A stretch of 64,000 nt of DNA from Pseudomonas chlororaphis subsp. aurantiaca (GCF_013466605.1 NZ_CP059162.1:1240001-1304000), one strand, 5' to 3'. Shown: positions 15,651-25,078, numbered from the stretch's first letter. Numbers and translations: made by a program. The notes: generated by a model from the sequence alone, not told the origin.

Positions 15651-16928
15651 GTGGACGATTACCAGCAGACGATACGCACCTTGTCCGATCGCATTGTGCT
15701 GGCACAGACGCCGATCCGCGTACTGGATGCGGTGAAGTGGGATGACAACATCCGTAAAGGTTTTCTCAAGGCCAACGGTAAGGAAATGCCGGCAGTGGAC
15801 CGCGCCTATTACGAAGGCCGGCCGCTGTCTTTCGACTCCAGCGCGGTGAAACTGGAGTTTCAGAACATCGAGCGAGACATCACCCGGCAACTGGGCCAGT
15901 TCAACCCGGTGGGGCAGATCATGCGGCGCATGTGCAAGGAGTACCGCATGGTGGTGCGGATGCTCGAGGCCCGTGGCACCGAGGATTTCGGGCTGATATC
16001 CCAGGAGCTCTATGGCGCGGCCTCCGACGCCTTTCATGCCGGCGACCCGACCCTGGCCGACCTGGGCCTGATGCTCTCGGATTACCTGAACAACATCGAC
16101 GGCCGTGGCGACCTCAAGGACGAACCCAAGACCCTGAGCGCCAAGGAAGCCGTGAGCCTGCTGCAAAGCCGGCTGAACAAGGTGTTCGGCGAGGCCGAGG
16201 AAACCATCCGGGTCTTCGAGTCCGATGGCATCGTCGCCGACGCGGCGGCCGGCGCCGACTACATCAAGATCCGCGCCGACGCGCTGTTCAACGAGCGCGA
16301 TGTGCGGGCCCTGGAAGTCCACGAAGGCCTGGTGCACGTGGGCACTACCCTCAATGGCCTGAACCAGCCGATCTGCACCTTCCTGTCCAAGGGCCCACCC
16401 TCGTCGACCGTGACCCAGGAAGGCCTGGCGATCCTGATGGAGATCATCACCTTTGCCTCCTACCCGAGCCGTCTGCGCAAGCTGACCAACCGCACCCGCG
16501 CCATTCACATGGTGGAGGAGGGCGCGGACTTCATGCAGGTGTTCGCGTTCTTCCGCGAGCAGGGTTTTGAAATGGCCGAAAGTTATGGCAACGCCAGCCG
16601 GGTGTTCCGCGGTTCGGTGCCGACGGGCCTGCCATTCACCAAAGACTTGTCCTATCTCAAGGGCTTCATCATGGTTTACAACTATATTCAGTTGGCCGTG
16701 CGCAAGGGCAAGCTCGAGCAGATACCGCTGATGTTCTGCGGCAAGACCACCCTGGAGGACATGCGTACCCTGCGCCAGTTGGTCGACGAAGGCCTGGTGG
16801 TGCCGCCCAAGTACCTGCCGGACCAGTTCCGCGACATGAACGCGCTGTCGGCCTGGATGTGTTTCTCCAACTTCCTCAACCACCTGAGCCTGGACCGGAT
16901 CGAGGCGGATTACTCGAACATCCTCTGA
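15651..16928 (+). CDS. QEGLA-motif (DUF1704) protein, metallopeptidase-like
   Basis: 425 aa. It belongs to the family annotated as flavohemoglobin expression-modulating QEGLA motif proteins (DUF1704). Key residues are HEGLVH at 224-229, which fits HExxxH, and TQEGLA at 255-260 with E257. In the eukaryotic relatives of this family (MATCAP tyrosine carboxypeptidases, from memory) an HExxxH motif binds zinc, so a zinc peptidase is plausible. No signal peptide is evident, suggesting a cytoplasmic protein. The GTG at 15651 has AGGAG at 7 nt. It follows a lipoprotein gene and precedes a lipoprotein hydrolase, but a REP pair separates it from the latter. Substrate unknown. Confidence 0.85.
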   Translation: MDDYQQTIRTLSDRIVLAQTPIRVLDAVKWDDNIRKGFLKANGKEMPAVDRAYYEGRPLSFDSSAVKLEFQNIERDITRQLGQFNPVGQIMRRMCKEYRMVVRMLEARGTEDFGLISQELYGAASDAFHAGDPTLADLGLMLSDYLNNIDGRGDLKDEPKTLSAKEAVSLLQSRLNKVFGEAEETIRVFESDGIVADAAAGADYIKIRADALFNERDVRALEVHEGLVHVGTTLNGLNQPICTFLSKGPPSSTVTQEGLAILMEIITFASYPSRLRKLTNRTRAIHMVEEGADFMQVFAFFREQGFEMAESYGNASRVFRGSVPTGLPFTKDLSYLKGFIMVYNYIQLAVRKGKLEQIPLMFCGKTTLEDMRTLRQLVDEGLVVPPKYLPDQFRDMNALSAWMCFSNFLNHLSLDRIEADYSNIL

Positions 16929-16935
16929 CGCATAC

Positions 16936-17039
16936 CTGTAGGAGCGGCCGGTCGAGGTTCGATTGCCCGCGATAAAGGCGCCGCGGTTTTTCTGAGTCAC
17001 CGCGCCATCGGTTATCGCGGGCAAGCCTCGCTCCTACAG
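16936..17039. repeat. REP pair (B), inverted
   Basis: Left arm starts CTGTAGGAGCG and right arm ends CGCTCCTACAG, enclosing about 80 nt that includes GCCCGCGATAA and TTATCGCGGGC. A typical REP doublet, between the QEGLA gene and the hydrolase gene. Confidence 0.9.
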
Positions 17040-17078
17040 AAGTATCCCTTTCACCCCTTGTCGTGAGGCTTCAAACGG

Positions 17079-17996
17079 ATGCGAGTCCTCAGCATTGTCT
17101 GCCTGCTACTGGCCTTGAGCGGTTGCAGCTCGCTGCTGTTCTATCCCGAGCGCGGTTTGCCGTTCACCCCGGACAAGGCTCGGCTCGACTACCGCGACGT
17201 TACCCTGACCGCCGCCGATGGCACGCGCCTGCACGGCTGGTGGCTGCCGGCCAAGGCCGGGGTGCCGGTCAAGGGCACGGTGCTGCACCTGCACGGTAAT
17301 GGCGGCAACCTTTCCGGGCACCTCGGTGGCAGCTGGTGGTTGCCGGAGCAGGGCTACCAGGTGCTGCTGGTGGACTACCGCGGCTACGGGGTGTCGCAAG
17401 GCAAACCGAGCCTGCCGGCGATCTATCAGGACGTCGACGCAGCCTTCCAGTGGCTGGACCGGGCGCCCGAGGTCCAGGGCAAGCCGCTGATCGTCCTGGG
17501 CCAAAGCCTGGGCGGCGCCCTGGCCATCCACTATCTGGTGGAACAGCACCCGGAGCGCCAGCGTCAGCTCAAGGCTATTGTCTTCGACGGGGTGCCGGCC
17601 AGTTACCGCGAGGTGGGTCGTTTTGCCCTCAGTACGTCCTGGATGACCTGGCCGTTCCAGGTGCCGCTGTCGTGGCTGGTGCCGGATGGCGACAGTGCGA
17701 TCAAGGCCATCGCGCGCCTGGATGGCGTGCCCAAGCTGATCTACCACAGCATCGACGATCCCCTCGTACCGCTTTCCAACGGCATTCGTCTGTATCAAGC
17801 TGCGCCCCCGCCCAGGGTGCTGCAGCTGACCCGTGGCGGGCATGTGCAGACCTTCGCCGATCCGGTCTGGCGCCAGGTGATGTTGCGTTACCTTGAGGAC
17901 CCGCAGCACTTCAACGGCCTGCGCCGCCTGGGCGAAATCCCGAATTACCCTGCACCTTTGAATCCAGTCGTAGAACCTCCAGAGAGTCCGCAATGA
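17079..17996 (+). CDS. Lipoprotein alpha/beta hydrolase
   Basis: 305 aa. Lipoprotein signal MRVLSIVCLLLALSGC with lipidation at C16. The alpha/beta hydrolase fold shows an oxyanion loop HGNGG (72-76), nucleophile elbow GQSLGG with S143, an acid in HSIDDP (D226/D227) and H255 in RGGHVQTF. The layout resembles the BEM46/YfhR type of serine hydrolases. Substrate is unknown; esterase or peptidase activity on envelope molecules is possible. The stop overlaps the start of the next gene by four bases (ATGA), indicating coupling. Confidence 0.88.
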   Translation: MRVLSIVCLLLALSGCSSLLFYPERGLPFTPDKARLDYRDVTLTAADGTRLHGWWLPAKAGVPVKGTVLHLHGNGGNLSGHLGGSWWLPEQGYQVLLVDYRGYGVSQGKPSLPAIYQDVDAAFQWLDRAPEVQGKPLIVLGQSLGGALAIHYLVEQHPERQRQLKAIVFDGVPASYREVGRFALSTSWMTWPFQVPLSWLVPDGDSAIKAIARLDGVPKLIYHSIDDPLVPLSNGIRLYQAAPPPRVLQLTRGGHVQTFADPVWRQVMLRYLEDPQHFNGLRRLGEIPNYPAPLNPVVEPPESPQ

Positions 17997-18319
17997 GCGA
18001 AGAACGTAACGCCATCCCCCTGATCATCACTGGTATCGGCAGCATCCTCGGCACCGTGGCGTGCCTGTGGTACTACGGCTACCTGCATTTCGCCAAGCCG
18101 GAGGATGCGCTGCTGCTCAACGATTTCACCATGCTCAAGACCGTGCCCGGCGAGGACTACAAGGTGTCCCTGGAGCCGGCGGCCGAGGTGGCGCAGTGCA
18201 TCGATGGCGTGCTGGTGCTGTTCGACACTGAGCAGAAAGGCCTGACCGGCGTGCTGGTCAACAACAAGAAGCGGGCGGTGCGTTGCATGGGCCAGGAAAC
18301 CCCGAAGCTGGAGCAGTGA
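17993..18319 (+). CDS. Small single-pass membrane protein, unknown function
   Basis: 108 aa. One N-terminal membrane segment at about residues 8-29 (IPLIITGIGSILGTVACLWYYGY) with little sequence before it, then a soluble domain containing two cysteines (C68 and C98 in AQCIDG and VRCMGQ). It is translationally coupled to the lipoprotein hydrolase. No recognised domain. Confidence 0.78.
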   Translation: MSEERNAIPLIITGIGSILGTVACLWYYGYLHFAKPEDALLLNDFTMLKTVPGEDYKVSLEPAAEVAQCIDGVLVLFDTEQKGLTGVLVNNKKRAVRCMGQETPKLEQ

Positions 18320-18362
18320 CCAAAAGGCTTGCCAGCGCAAGCCGCGATCCGTTTGCCGCAAT

Positions 18363-18394
18363 AAAAAGCCCCGCCGATCAAGGCGGGGCTTTTT
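18363..18394. terminator. Bidirectional terminator between convergent genes
   Basis: Stem GCCCCGCC / GGCGGGGC with a 6-nt loop, flanked by AAAAA and TTTTT, so it can work in both directions. It lies between the + strand small membrane gene and the - strand lptF. Confidence 0.92.
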
Positions 18395-18426
18395 ATTGGC
18401 TGCGCGATTGAGTGCGCGGGCAGGGC

Positions 18427-19215
18427 TTAGTTGACGCTGACGGTCGAACGTGGCGCGACCGGCTGGTTGTCGTTGGAAATGGTGACTTCCACGCGACGGT
18501 TCATGGCGCGCCCGGAAACGCTGCCGTTGTCGGCAACCGGGTATTGCTTGCCATACCCCTGGGCGACGATGCATGCCGGATCGACACCCATCTTGATCAG
18601 GGCGACCTGTACCGAAGTGGCGCGACGCTCGGACAGCGACTGGTTGTAAGCCGCGCTGCCGGTACTGTCGGTATAGCCTTCGACAATCACTTTGCGGTCA
18701 GGGTTGTCGCGCAGGAACTGCGCCAGCTTGTTGATGTTGACCAGGCCGCTGGACTTCAGGTCGGCCTTGTTGGTGGCGAACAGCACGTCACCGAAGGTCA
18801 CCAGGGTACCGCGATCGGTCTGCTTGGCGTTGAGGCTCGATTGCAGTTGCCTGATCTGCGCGTCGCGGGCATCGAGAAGCGCCTTGGCGCGCTGGTCGCC
18901 GGCGTCCTTGAGCTGGGTTTCCGCGGTGCGCAGGGCGATGGTCTGCTTGGCCACTTCAATTCGCTGGTTGGTCAAGTAGGCCAGTTGGTCGACCTTCTTT
19001 TCGTCCTCCTTGTTCAGGTAGGCCTTGTCGGCCTTGTCCAGCCATTCGCTGGCGTCCTTGGTTTCCAGGGCCGCCACCTTGGTGGCTTGCGGATTGGCCT
19101 GCAGGGCGGAGTAGTTGGTCCGGGCGTTTTCCAGGTTGGCGTTAGGTGGGGTGGAGCATGCCGCCAGCGCCACGCTCAGGGCCAACAGGGCAGGGATCAT
19201 CAGTTGTTTACGCAT
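18427..19215 (-). CDS. lptF: OmpA-family outer-membrane lipoprotein LptF
   Basis: 262 aa. Lipoprotein signal with lipidation at C20 (SVALAACSTPP), an alpha-helical and coiled-coil region (about 25-130), then a C-terminal OmpA peptidoglycan-binding domain (VTFGDVLFATNKADLKSSG, VEGYTDSTGSAAYNQSLSERRA, GYGKQYPVADN). It probably tethers the outer membrane to peptidoglycan. The order matches P. aeruginosa PA3692 (LptF), reported to be AlgU-dependent. It is downstream of the DUF4398 gene on the same strand with a 53-nt gap, likely one operon. RBS AGGACG precedes the ATG. Confidence 0.9.
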   Translation of the reverse strand: MRKQLMIPALLALSVALAACSTPPNANLENARTNYSALQANPQATKVAALETKDASEWLDKADKAYLNKEDEKKVDQLAYLTNQRIEVAKQTIALRTAETQLKDAGDQRAKALLDARDAQIRQLQSSLNAKQTDRGTLVTFGDVLFATNKADLKSSGLVNINKLAQFLRDNPDRKVIVEGYTDSTGSAAYNQSLSERRATSVQVALIKMGVDPACIVAQGYGKQYPVADNGSVSGRAMNRRVEVTISNDNQPVAPRSTVSVN

Positions 19216-19268
19216 AATGGTTTCGTCCTTTTATCGATTGCGAATACGTGGGAATCGGCGCCCGTGGC

Positions 19269-19682
19269 TCATTGCACGCTGCGCATGCCTTCCTGACGTA
19301 GTTCCTGAACACCTTTCTGAGAGTCCTTCAATGCCTGTTCGGCCTTGGCTGCCTGAGCCTTGCGCTCGGCGACGCGGGCGTCCCATTCGGCCTGCTCGGC
19401 CAGACGCCGGGCTTCGTCGTAGTTCTTGTCGTGCATGGCGAGCTCGGCTTGCTTGAGCTTGTCCTGAGCCGATTTCATTTCCACGGCGGCAAATTCGGTA
19501 CCGCCTGCGCTGACTGCGCTGTTGACCGCAGATTGCGTCACCGCGTATTGCTCGCTTGGCGGATTACCGGCGCAACCGGCCAGGACCAGGCTGCTACCGA
19601 GAACCAGCGCGGCCAGTTTCAGCCCGCGCAGAGGGGTGGACGAGGATTTGGCAGTGCTGATCTTCATGGTCTTCAACTCCAT
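19269..19682 (-). CDS. DUF4398 lipoprotein
   Basis: 137 aa from the ATG at 19682, chosen because AGGAG lies 7 nt upstream (MELKTMKIST). A second in-frame ATG at 19667 is also possible. The signal ends in LVLAGCAGNPP. The mature part is a charged, Ala/Glu/Lys-rich helix (EFAAVEMKSAQDKLKQAELA, RLAEQAEWDARVAERKAQ), typical of DUF4398. It is upstream of and probably cotranscribed with lptF, implying an envelope role. An AlgU-like promoter candidate lies upstream. Confidence 0.85.
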   Translation of the reverse strand: MELKTMKISTAKSSSTPLRGLKLAALVLGSSLVLAGCAGNPPSEQYAVTQSAVNSAVSAGGTEFAAVEMKSAQDKLKQAELAMHDKNYDEARRLAEQAEWDARVAERKAQAAKAEQALKDSQKGVQELRQEGMRSVQ

Positions 19683-19797
19683 TGGATAACTCCTGAAAAA
19701 CATCAAAATCCATCCCGGTTCCGACGCCGTAACGCTGAGTGACGACAATGCCGAGGGCGTTGAAAATGAAACGGCCGTTCCAGTGATGGTTATTGGC

Positions 19798-19825
19798 TGT
19801 GACCCGAGGCTTTTTTGAATAGTTC
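19798..19825 (-). promoter_or_regulatory. Candidate AlgU (sigma-22/sigma-E type) promoter for DUF4398-lptF
   Basis: On the minus strand GAACTA (19825-19820), 17 nt, then TCACA (19802-19798), close to the AlgU consensus GAACTT-N16/17-TCTGA/TCAAA. It predicts a leader of about 110 nt. Supported by the reported AlgU dependence of the P. aeruginosa homologues; unproven here. Confidence 0.4.
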
Positions 19826-19909
19826 AGAGAAGATGGCCAATCGCCCGGAAATTTTCTGACTGCGCGGACAAGGCTCTAAATAAGGAACTTTTGCCGTGCG
19901 CAGGGGTAC

Positions 19910-19933
19910 TCCTGACCCGATCCGGGGTCAGGA
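19910..19933 (-). terminator. Hairpin after the small ribbon-helix-helix-like gene
   Basis: TCCTGACCC / GGGTCAGGA, a 9-bp stem with a 6-nt loop, 36 nt past the minus-strand stop at 19969. The U-tract is poor, so termination is only probable. The 286-nt gap 19683-19968 otherwise holds the AlgU-like promoter. Confidence 0.45.
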
Positions 19934-19968
19934 ATAACGCTTTTATCGGTGAGAAATACAGGAATGGA

Positions 19969-20313
19969 TCAGTGTTTCTGCTCGTCTGCCTGGGCCGACA
20001 TATCGTGTAGATAACGCCGCGACAGGGCGAGAAAACGCGGGGTAGGACCGATGTCTTCGTAGAGTGGATCGCCTTCCTCGTCGGTGGCGACCACATGCTG
20101 GCCCTGGACATAAGGGAAGCTGGTTTCGAGTTCCTCCAGGGCGGCCCCGATCAGTTCGCCGAGCAGCTCCTCGGTCCGGCGCTTGGGGTACATCTCGGAA
20201 ATCGCCGCCAGGCGTGCAGCGGCTTCGACATCCAGGTAGATCGTGTAGCCGGTCTTGGTCAGGCGACCCTTGGCGTTTTCTTCCCAGTGTTGCGCGAGCT
20301 CACGGATTTTCAT
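19969..20313 (-). CDS. Small protein with possible ribbon-helix-helix fold
   Basis: 114 aa from the ATG at 20313 (MKIRELAQHW), which has GAGG 5 nt upstream. Residues about 20-55 read as a short strand followed by two helices (GYTIYLDVEAAARLAAISEM, then RRTEELLGELIGAALEELE), a pattern resembling Arc/MetJ-type DNA-binding proteins. The C-terminus is acidic (VVATDEEGDPLYEDIGP). Related proteins are sometimes annotated as pilus-related, which I cannot support from the sequence. It is divergent from ppc. Confidence 0.72.
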   Translation of the reverse strand: MKIRELAQHWEENAKGRLTKTGYTIYLDVEAAARLAAISEMYPKRRTEELLGELIGAALEELETSFPYVQGQHVVATDEEGDPLYEDIGPTPRFLALSRRYLHDMSAQADEQKH

Positions 20314-20375
20314 GGCAACCTCAATGAACACCTGCTTGTGGCAGGGCCTGGTGAGTGACCGGCCTGTGCCGGCGC

Positions 20376-20394
20376 TAAGCCGTTGTGCGGCTTA
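20376..20394 (+). other. Hairpin in the ppc upstream region
   Basis: Perfect 7-bp stem TAAGCCG / CGGCTTA with a 5-nt loop. It is one of several hairpins in the 240-nt gap 20314-20553; see also 20513-20531. Confidence 0.5.
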
Positions 20395-20512
20395 CTCTTG
20401 AGACTAGCTCCATCGCGCAAGGTTTAAAGGCGCTTCGTCGTGCGCCGGCCTTGCCGGAACCCGTTCGCGCCAAGACCGCCCTTGCTAATAGCCATGTGCT
20501 GGCGGCACTCTT

Positions 20513-20531
20513 GGGGCTTAGCAGGAGCCCC
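20513..20531 (+). other. Hairpin in the ppc leader
   Basis: GGGGCT / AGCCCC with a 7-nt loop, ending 22 nt before the ppc ATG and close to its ribosome site. Confidence 0.45.
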
Positions 20532-20553
20532 GAGTCCGCTGGAGAACAGGTAG

Positions 20554-23184
20554 ATGACCGATATTGATGCGCGCTTGCGCGAAGATGTTCACCTGCTGGG
20601 TGAGCTGTTGGGCAACACCATTCGTGAACAGTATGGCGAGGGTTTCCTCGACAAGATCGAACAGATTCGCAAGGGCGCCAAGGCTGATCGGCGCGGTTCG
20701 CTGGATGCCGAACTCAGCGCCAGCCTCAACCAGCTCAGCGAGGACGAATTGCTGCCGGTGGCGCGGGCGTTCAACCAGTTCCTCAACCTGGCCAACATCG
20801 CCGAGCAGTACCAGTTGATTCACCGGCGCGAGGAGTCGCAGCCGGCGCCGTTCGAGTCGCGGGTGCTGCCGGAACTGCTGGCGCGCCTGCGGGCCGAAGG
20901 TCATGGCGCCGAGGCGCTGGCCCGGCAATTGGGGCGGCTGGAAATCGAACTGGTGCTGACCGCCCACCCTACTGAAGTCGCCCGTCGCACACTGATCCAG
21001 AAATACGATGCCATCGCCGCGCAACTGGCCGCCCAGGACCATCGCGACCTCACTTCGGCCGAGCGTGCGCAGATCCAGACTCGCTTGCAGCGGCTGATCG
21101 CCGAGGCCTGGCACACCGAAGAAATCCGCCGTACCCGGCCGACCCCGGTGGACGAAGCCAAGTGGGGCTTCGCCGTGATCGAACATTCGCTGTGGCAGGC
21201 CATCCCCAACTATTTGCGCAAGGCCGACCAGGCCCTGCATGCGGCCACCGGCATGCACTTGCCGCTGGAGGCGGCGCCGATCCGCTTCGCTTCGTGGATG
21301 GGCGGCGACCGTGACGGCAACCCCAATGTCACCGCGGCGGTGACCCGCGAGGTGCTGTTGCTGGCGCGCTGGATGGCCGCCGACCTGTACCTGCGCGATG
21401 TCGATCAACTGGCTGCCGACCTGTCCATGCAGCAGGCCAACGCGGCGCTGCGGACCCTGGCCGGCGACAGCGCCGAGCCCTATCGCGCGGTGCTCAAGCA
21501 GCTGCGCGAGCGCCTGCGGGCCACCCGCAACTGGGCCCAGGCCTCATTGAGCGGTAGCGTGCCGGCGACTGCGCAGGTCTTGCAGAACAACCGCGAGCTG
21601 CTGGACCCGCTGGAGCTCTGCTACGAGTCCCTGCACGAATGCGGCATGGGCGTGATCGCCGACGGACCGTTGCTCGACTGCCTGCGCCGCGCGGTGACCT
21701 TCGGCCTGTTCCTGGTGCGCCTGGACGTGCGTCAGGACTCCTCGCGGCACACCGCGGCCATGACCGAAATCACCGATTACCTGGGGCTGGGCCGCTACGG
21801 CGACTGGAGCGAGAAAGAGCGTATCGATTTCCTGATGCGCGAACTGGGCAGCCGCCGTCCGCTGCTGCCCGGTTACTTCAAGCCATCGGCCGATACCGCC
21901 GAAGTGCTGGCGACCTGCCGGGAAGTCGCCGCGGCCCCGGCGGCTTCGCTGGGTTCCTACGTCATCTCCATGGCCGGCGCCGCTTCCGATGTGCTCGCCG
22001 TGCAACTGCTGCTCAAGGAAGCCGGTGTGCTGCGGCCGATGCGCGTGGTGCCGCTGTTCGAAACCCTGGCCGACCTGGATAACGCCGGCCCGGTGATCGA
22101 GCAACTGCTGCTTCTGCCGGGCTATCGCACGCGCCTGCAGGGGCCACAGGAAGTGATGATCGGTTATTCCGACTCGGCCAAGGATGCCGGCACCACCGCT
22201 GCCGCCTGGGCGCAGTACCGGGCCCAGGAAAAACTGGTGGATATCTGCCGTGAGCAGCAGGTCGAGCTGCTGCTGTTCCACGGTCGTGGTGGCACCGTGG
22301 GGCGTGGCGGCGGCCCGGCCCACGCGGCGATCCTGTCGCAGCCGCCGGGATCGGTGGCGGGGCGCTTCCGCACCACCGAGCAAGGGGAAATGATTCGTTT
22401 CAAATTCGGCCTGCCGGACATCGCCGAGCAGAACCTCAATCTCTACCTGGCGGCGGTGCTGGAAGCGACCTTGTTGCCACCGCCGCTGCCGCAGCCGGCC
22501 TGGCGCGACTTGATGGACGAGTTGGCCGACGATGGGGTCAAGGCCTATCGCGCGGTGGTGCGGGAGAACCCGCAGTTCGTCGAGTATTTCCGCCAGTCCA
22601 CGCCGGAGCAGGAACTGGGGCGCCTGCCGCTGGGCAGCCGGCCGGCCAAGCGCCGTGCCGGCGGCATCGAAAGCCTGCGGGCCATCCCGTGGATTTTCGG
22701 CTGGACCCAGACGCGCCTGATGCTGCCGGCCTGGCTGGGCTGGGAAACCGCCTTGAGCAAGGCCCTGGAGCGTGGGGAAGGCGAGTTGCTGGGGCGGATG
22801 CGCGAACAGTGGCCGTTTTTCCGCACGCGCATCGACATGCTGGAGATGGTGCTGGCCAAGGCCGACGCGGATATCGCCCGTTCCTACGACGAACGATTGG
22901 TCGAGCCGGCCCTGCTGCCATTGGGTGCGCATTTACGCGACTTATTGTCGCAGGCGTGTTCGGTGGTCTTGGGGCTGACCGGCCAGTCGCAGTTACTGGC
23001 ACATAGCCCTGACACCCTGGAGTTCATTCGTCTGCGCAATACCTATCTGGACCCGCTGCATCTATTGCAGGCCGAACTGCTGGCCCGTTCGCGACGCCAG
23101 GACGGCGCGCAGGACAGCCCGGTGGAACAGGCGTTGCTGGTGTCTGTGGCGGGGATTGCCGCCGGTTTGCGTAATACCGGCTAA
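20554..23184 (+). CDS. ppc: Phosphoenolpyruvate carboxylase
   Basis: 876 aa, full length for the family. It makes oxaloacetate from PEP and bicarbonate, refilling the TCA cycle. Signature regions are [12 protein letters not shown] (catalytic His), [14 protein letters not shown], the second signature [13 protein letters not shown] and the Gly-rich loop [15 protein letters not shown]. The C-terminus ends NTG, as is usual for PEP carboxylases. The ATG has GGAG upstream. The gene appears monocistronic, with hairpin-rich sequence before and after it. Confidence 0.98.
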   Translation: MTDIDARLREDVHLLGELLGNTIREQYGEGFLDKIEQIRKGAKADRRGSLDAELSASLNQLSEDELLPVARAFNQFLNLANIAEQYQLIHRREESQPAPFESRVLPELLARLRAEGHGAEALARQLGRLEIELVLTAHPTEVARRTLIQKYDAIAAQLAAQDHRDLTSAERAQIQTRLQRLIAEAWHTEEIRRTRPTPVDEAKWGFAVIEHSLWQAIPNYLRKADQALHAATGMHLPLEAAPIRFASWMGGDRDGNPNVTAAVTREVLLLARWMAADLYLRDVDQLAADLSMQQANAALRTLAGDSAEPYRAVLKQLRERLRATRNWAQASLSGSVPATAQVLQNNRELLDPLELCYESLHECGMGVIADGPLLDCLRRAVTFGLFLVRLDVRQDSSRHTAAMTEITDYLGLGRYGDWSEKERIDFLMRELGSRRPLLPGYFKPSADTAEVLATCREVAAAPAASLGSYVISMAGAASDVLAVQLLLKEAGVLRPMRVVPLFETLADLDNAGPVIEQLLLLPGYRTRLQGPQEVMIGYSDSAKDAGTTAAAWAQYRAQEKLVDICREQQVELLLFHGRGGTVGRGGGPAHAAILSQPPGSVAGRFRTTEQGEMIRFKFGLPDIAEQNLNLYLAAVLEATLLPPPLPQPAWRDLMDELADDGVKAYRAVVRENPQFVEYFRQSTPEQELGRLPLGSRPAKRRAGGIESLRAIPWIFGWTQTRLMLPAWLGWETALSKALERGEGELLGRMREQWPFFRTRIDMLEMVLAKADADIARSYDERLVEPALLPLGAHLRDLLSQACSVVLGLTGQSQLLAHSPDTLEFIRLRNTYLDPLHLLQAELLARSRRQDGAQDSPVEQALLVSVAGIAAGLRNTG

Positions 23185-23243
23185 GGTAATTGCCGGGGTT
23201 TTCAGTGGCTTGGCACGGTCCTTCGGGCGCTGGCCGGAAAGGG

Positions 23244-23336
23244 CTGGCGACCGTCGCCAGGCGACACTTTGTTATGGGGTTGCGACCAGCAACACCCTGT
23301 CGCCAGGGCATAAAGTCGGCGGGTTGCTCCGACTTT
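23244..23336 (+). other. Cluster of three hairpins between ppc and adk
   Basis: CTGGCGAC / GTCGCCAG at 23244-23260, CCCTG / CAGGG at 23295-23308, and AAAGTCGG / CCGACTTT at 23312-23336, all in the 289-nt gap 23185-23473. They could be terminator, leader or small RNA structures. None has a strong U-tract. Confidence 0.45.
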
Positions 23337-23374
23337 CGGCTGCTTGTGTGCGCTGTGTCGGCTGTGTATCTTGA

Positions 23375-24121
<747 letters not shown>

Positions 24122-24144
24122 CCAGTCGTACCGGCTTCATCTTC

Positions 24145-24170
24145 AACGGCCCGCTTGCGGGCCGTTGCTG
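24145..24170 (+). terminator. Terminator-like hairpin of adk
   Basis: Perfect stem AACGGCCCGC / GCGGGCCGTT with a tiny loop, followed by TGCTGTTTAT. A TATAAT at 24173-24178 directly after it may be the tsaB -10 box. Confidence 0.7.
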
Positions 24171-24219
24171 TTTATAATGCGTCACTTTTTTCAACTCCCT
24201 CTGCCTTATGGATACATCG

Positions 24220-24894
24220 ATGAGCACCTTGCTGGCCCTGGACACCGCGACTGAAGCCTGCTCGGTTGCCTTGCTGCACGACGGCAAGGTGACGAGCCAC
24301 TACGAGGTGATCCCGCGCCTGCATGCGCAGAAGCTGCTGCCGATGATCCAGAAGCTGCTGGCCGATGCCGGCACCAGCCTGCAGGCCGTCGATGCCATTG
24401 CCTTCGGTCGCGGGCCGGGGGCCTTTACCGGGGTGCGGATCGCCATCGGCGTGGTGCAGGGCCTGGCCTTCGCCCTCGAGCGCCCGGTGCTGCCGGTGTC
24501 GAACCTGGCGGTGCTGGCGCAGCGGGCCTTGCGCGAACACGGCGCGACCCAGGTGGCCGCCGCCATCGATGCGCGGATGGATGAGGTCTACTGGGGCTGC
24601 TACCGCGAAGTGGCCGGCGAGATGCGCCTGGCCGGGGCCGAAGCGGTGCTGCCGCCGGAAGCCGCGGCATTGCCGGCGGACGCCAGCGGCGCCTGGTTCG
24701 GCGCGGGCACCGGCTGGGGCTACGCCGAGCGTATCGGCGTCGAACTCAGCGGCCAGGACGCAGGCATGCTGCCCCACGCCGAAGACTTGCTGACCCTGGC
24801 GCGCTTTGCCTGGGAACGCGGCGAGGCAATCCCGGCGGACGAGGCGCAACCGGTGTACTTGCGGGACAAGGTGGCGACGCCCAAGGCGCGCTGA
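24220..24894 (+). CDS. tsaB: tRNA t6A biosynthesis protein TsaB
   Basis: 224 aa, actin/ASKHA-type fold. The N-terminal phosphate-binding strand is LLALDTATEACSVAL, followed by AIAFGRGPGAFTGVRIA and DARMDEVYWG. TsaB scaffolds TsaD and TsaE in making threonylcarbamoyl-adenosine in tRNAs that read ANN codons. The ATG at 24220 (MSTLLALDTA) matches the usual start; an ATG at 24208 is also in frame. A tcdA gene, acting on the same modification, is elsewhere in the window. Confidence 0.94.
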   Translation: MSTLLALDTATEACSVALLHDGKVTSHYEVIPRLHAQKLLPMIQKLLADAGTSLQAVDAIAFGRGPGAFTGVRIAIGVVQGLAFALERPVLPVSNLAVLAQRALREHGATQVAAAIDARMDEVYWGCYREVAGEMRLAGAEAVLPPEAAALPADASGAWFGAGTGWGYAERIGVELSGQDAGMLPHAEDLLTLARFAWERGEAIPADEAQPVYLRDKVATPKAR

Positions 24895-24935
24895 CCGCGC
24901 TACAGGGCTGTCTGCCAGCATGAGTCCGTGCGATG

Positions 24936-24957
24936 AACCTGCCAATCGTCAGGTTTT
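24936..24957 (+). terminator. Weak terminator-like hairpin after tsaB
   Basis: AACCTG / CAGGTT, 6 bp with an 8-nt loop, followed by a short TT run. The 184-nt gap 24895-25078 shows nothing else clear. Confidence 0.4.
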
Positions 24958-25078
24958 CGCGGCAGTTTCCGGCGGCTTTTAAACCTTTTGCATTTTCTGT
25001 GTTCTAGTTATCACTCGGGCATTTGCGTAGTCGGCTAGGTGCCGCTAAATTGCCATCATTGATATCGGGCATGTATTT

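Noticed and set aside
16936..17039. Inverted repeats as a CRISPR or phage attachment site
   Set aside because: The arms match the common Pseudomonas REP core and there is no spacer-repeat periodicity or integrase nearby.
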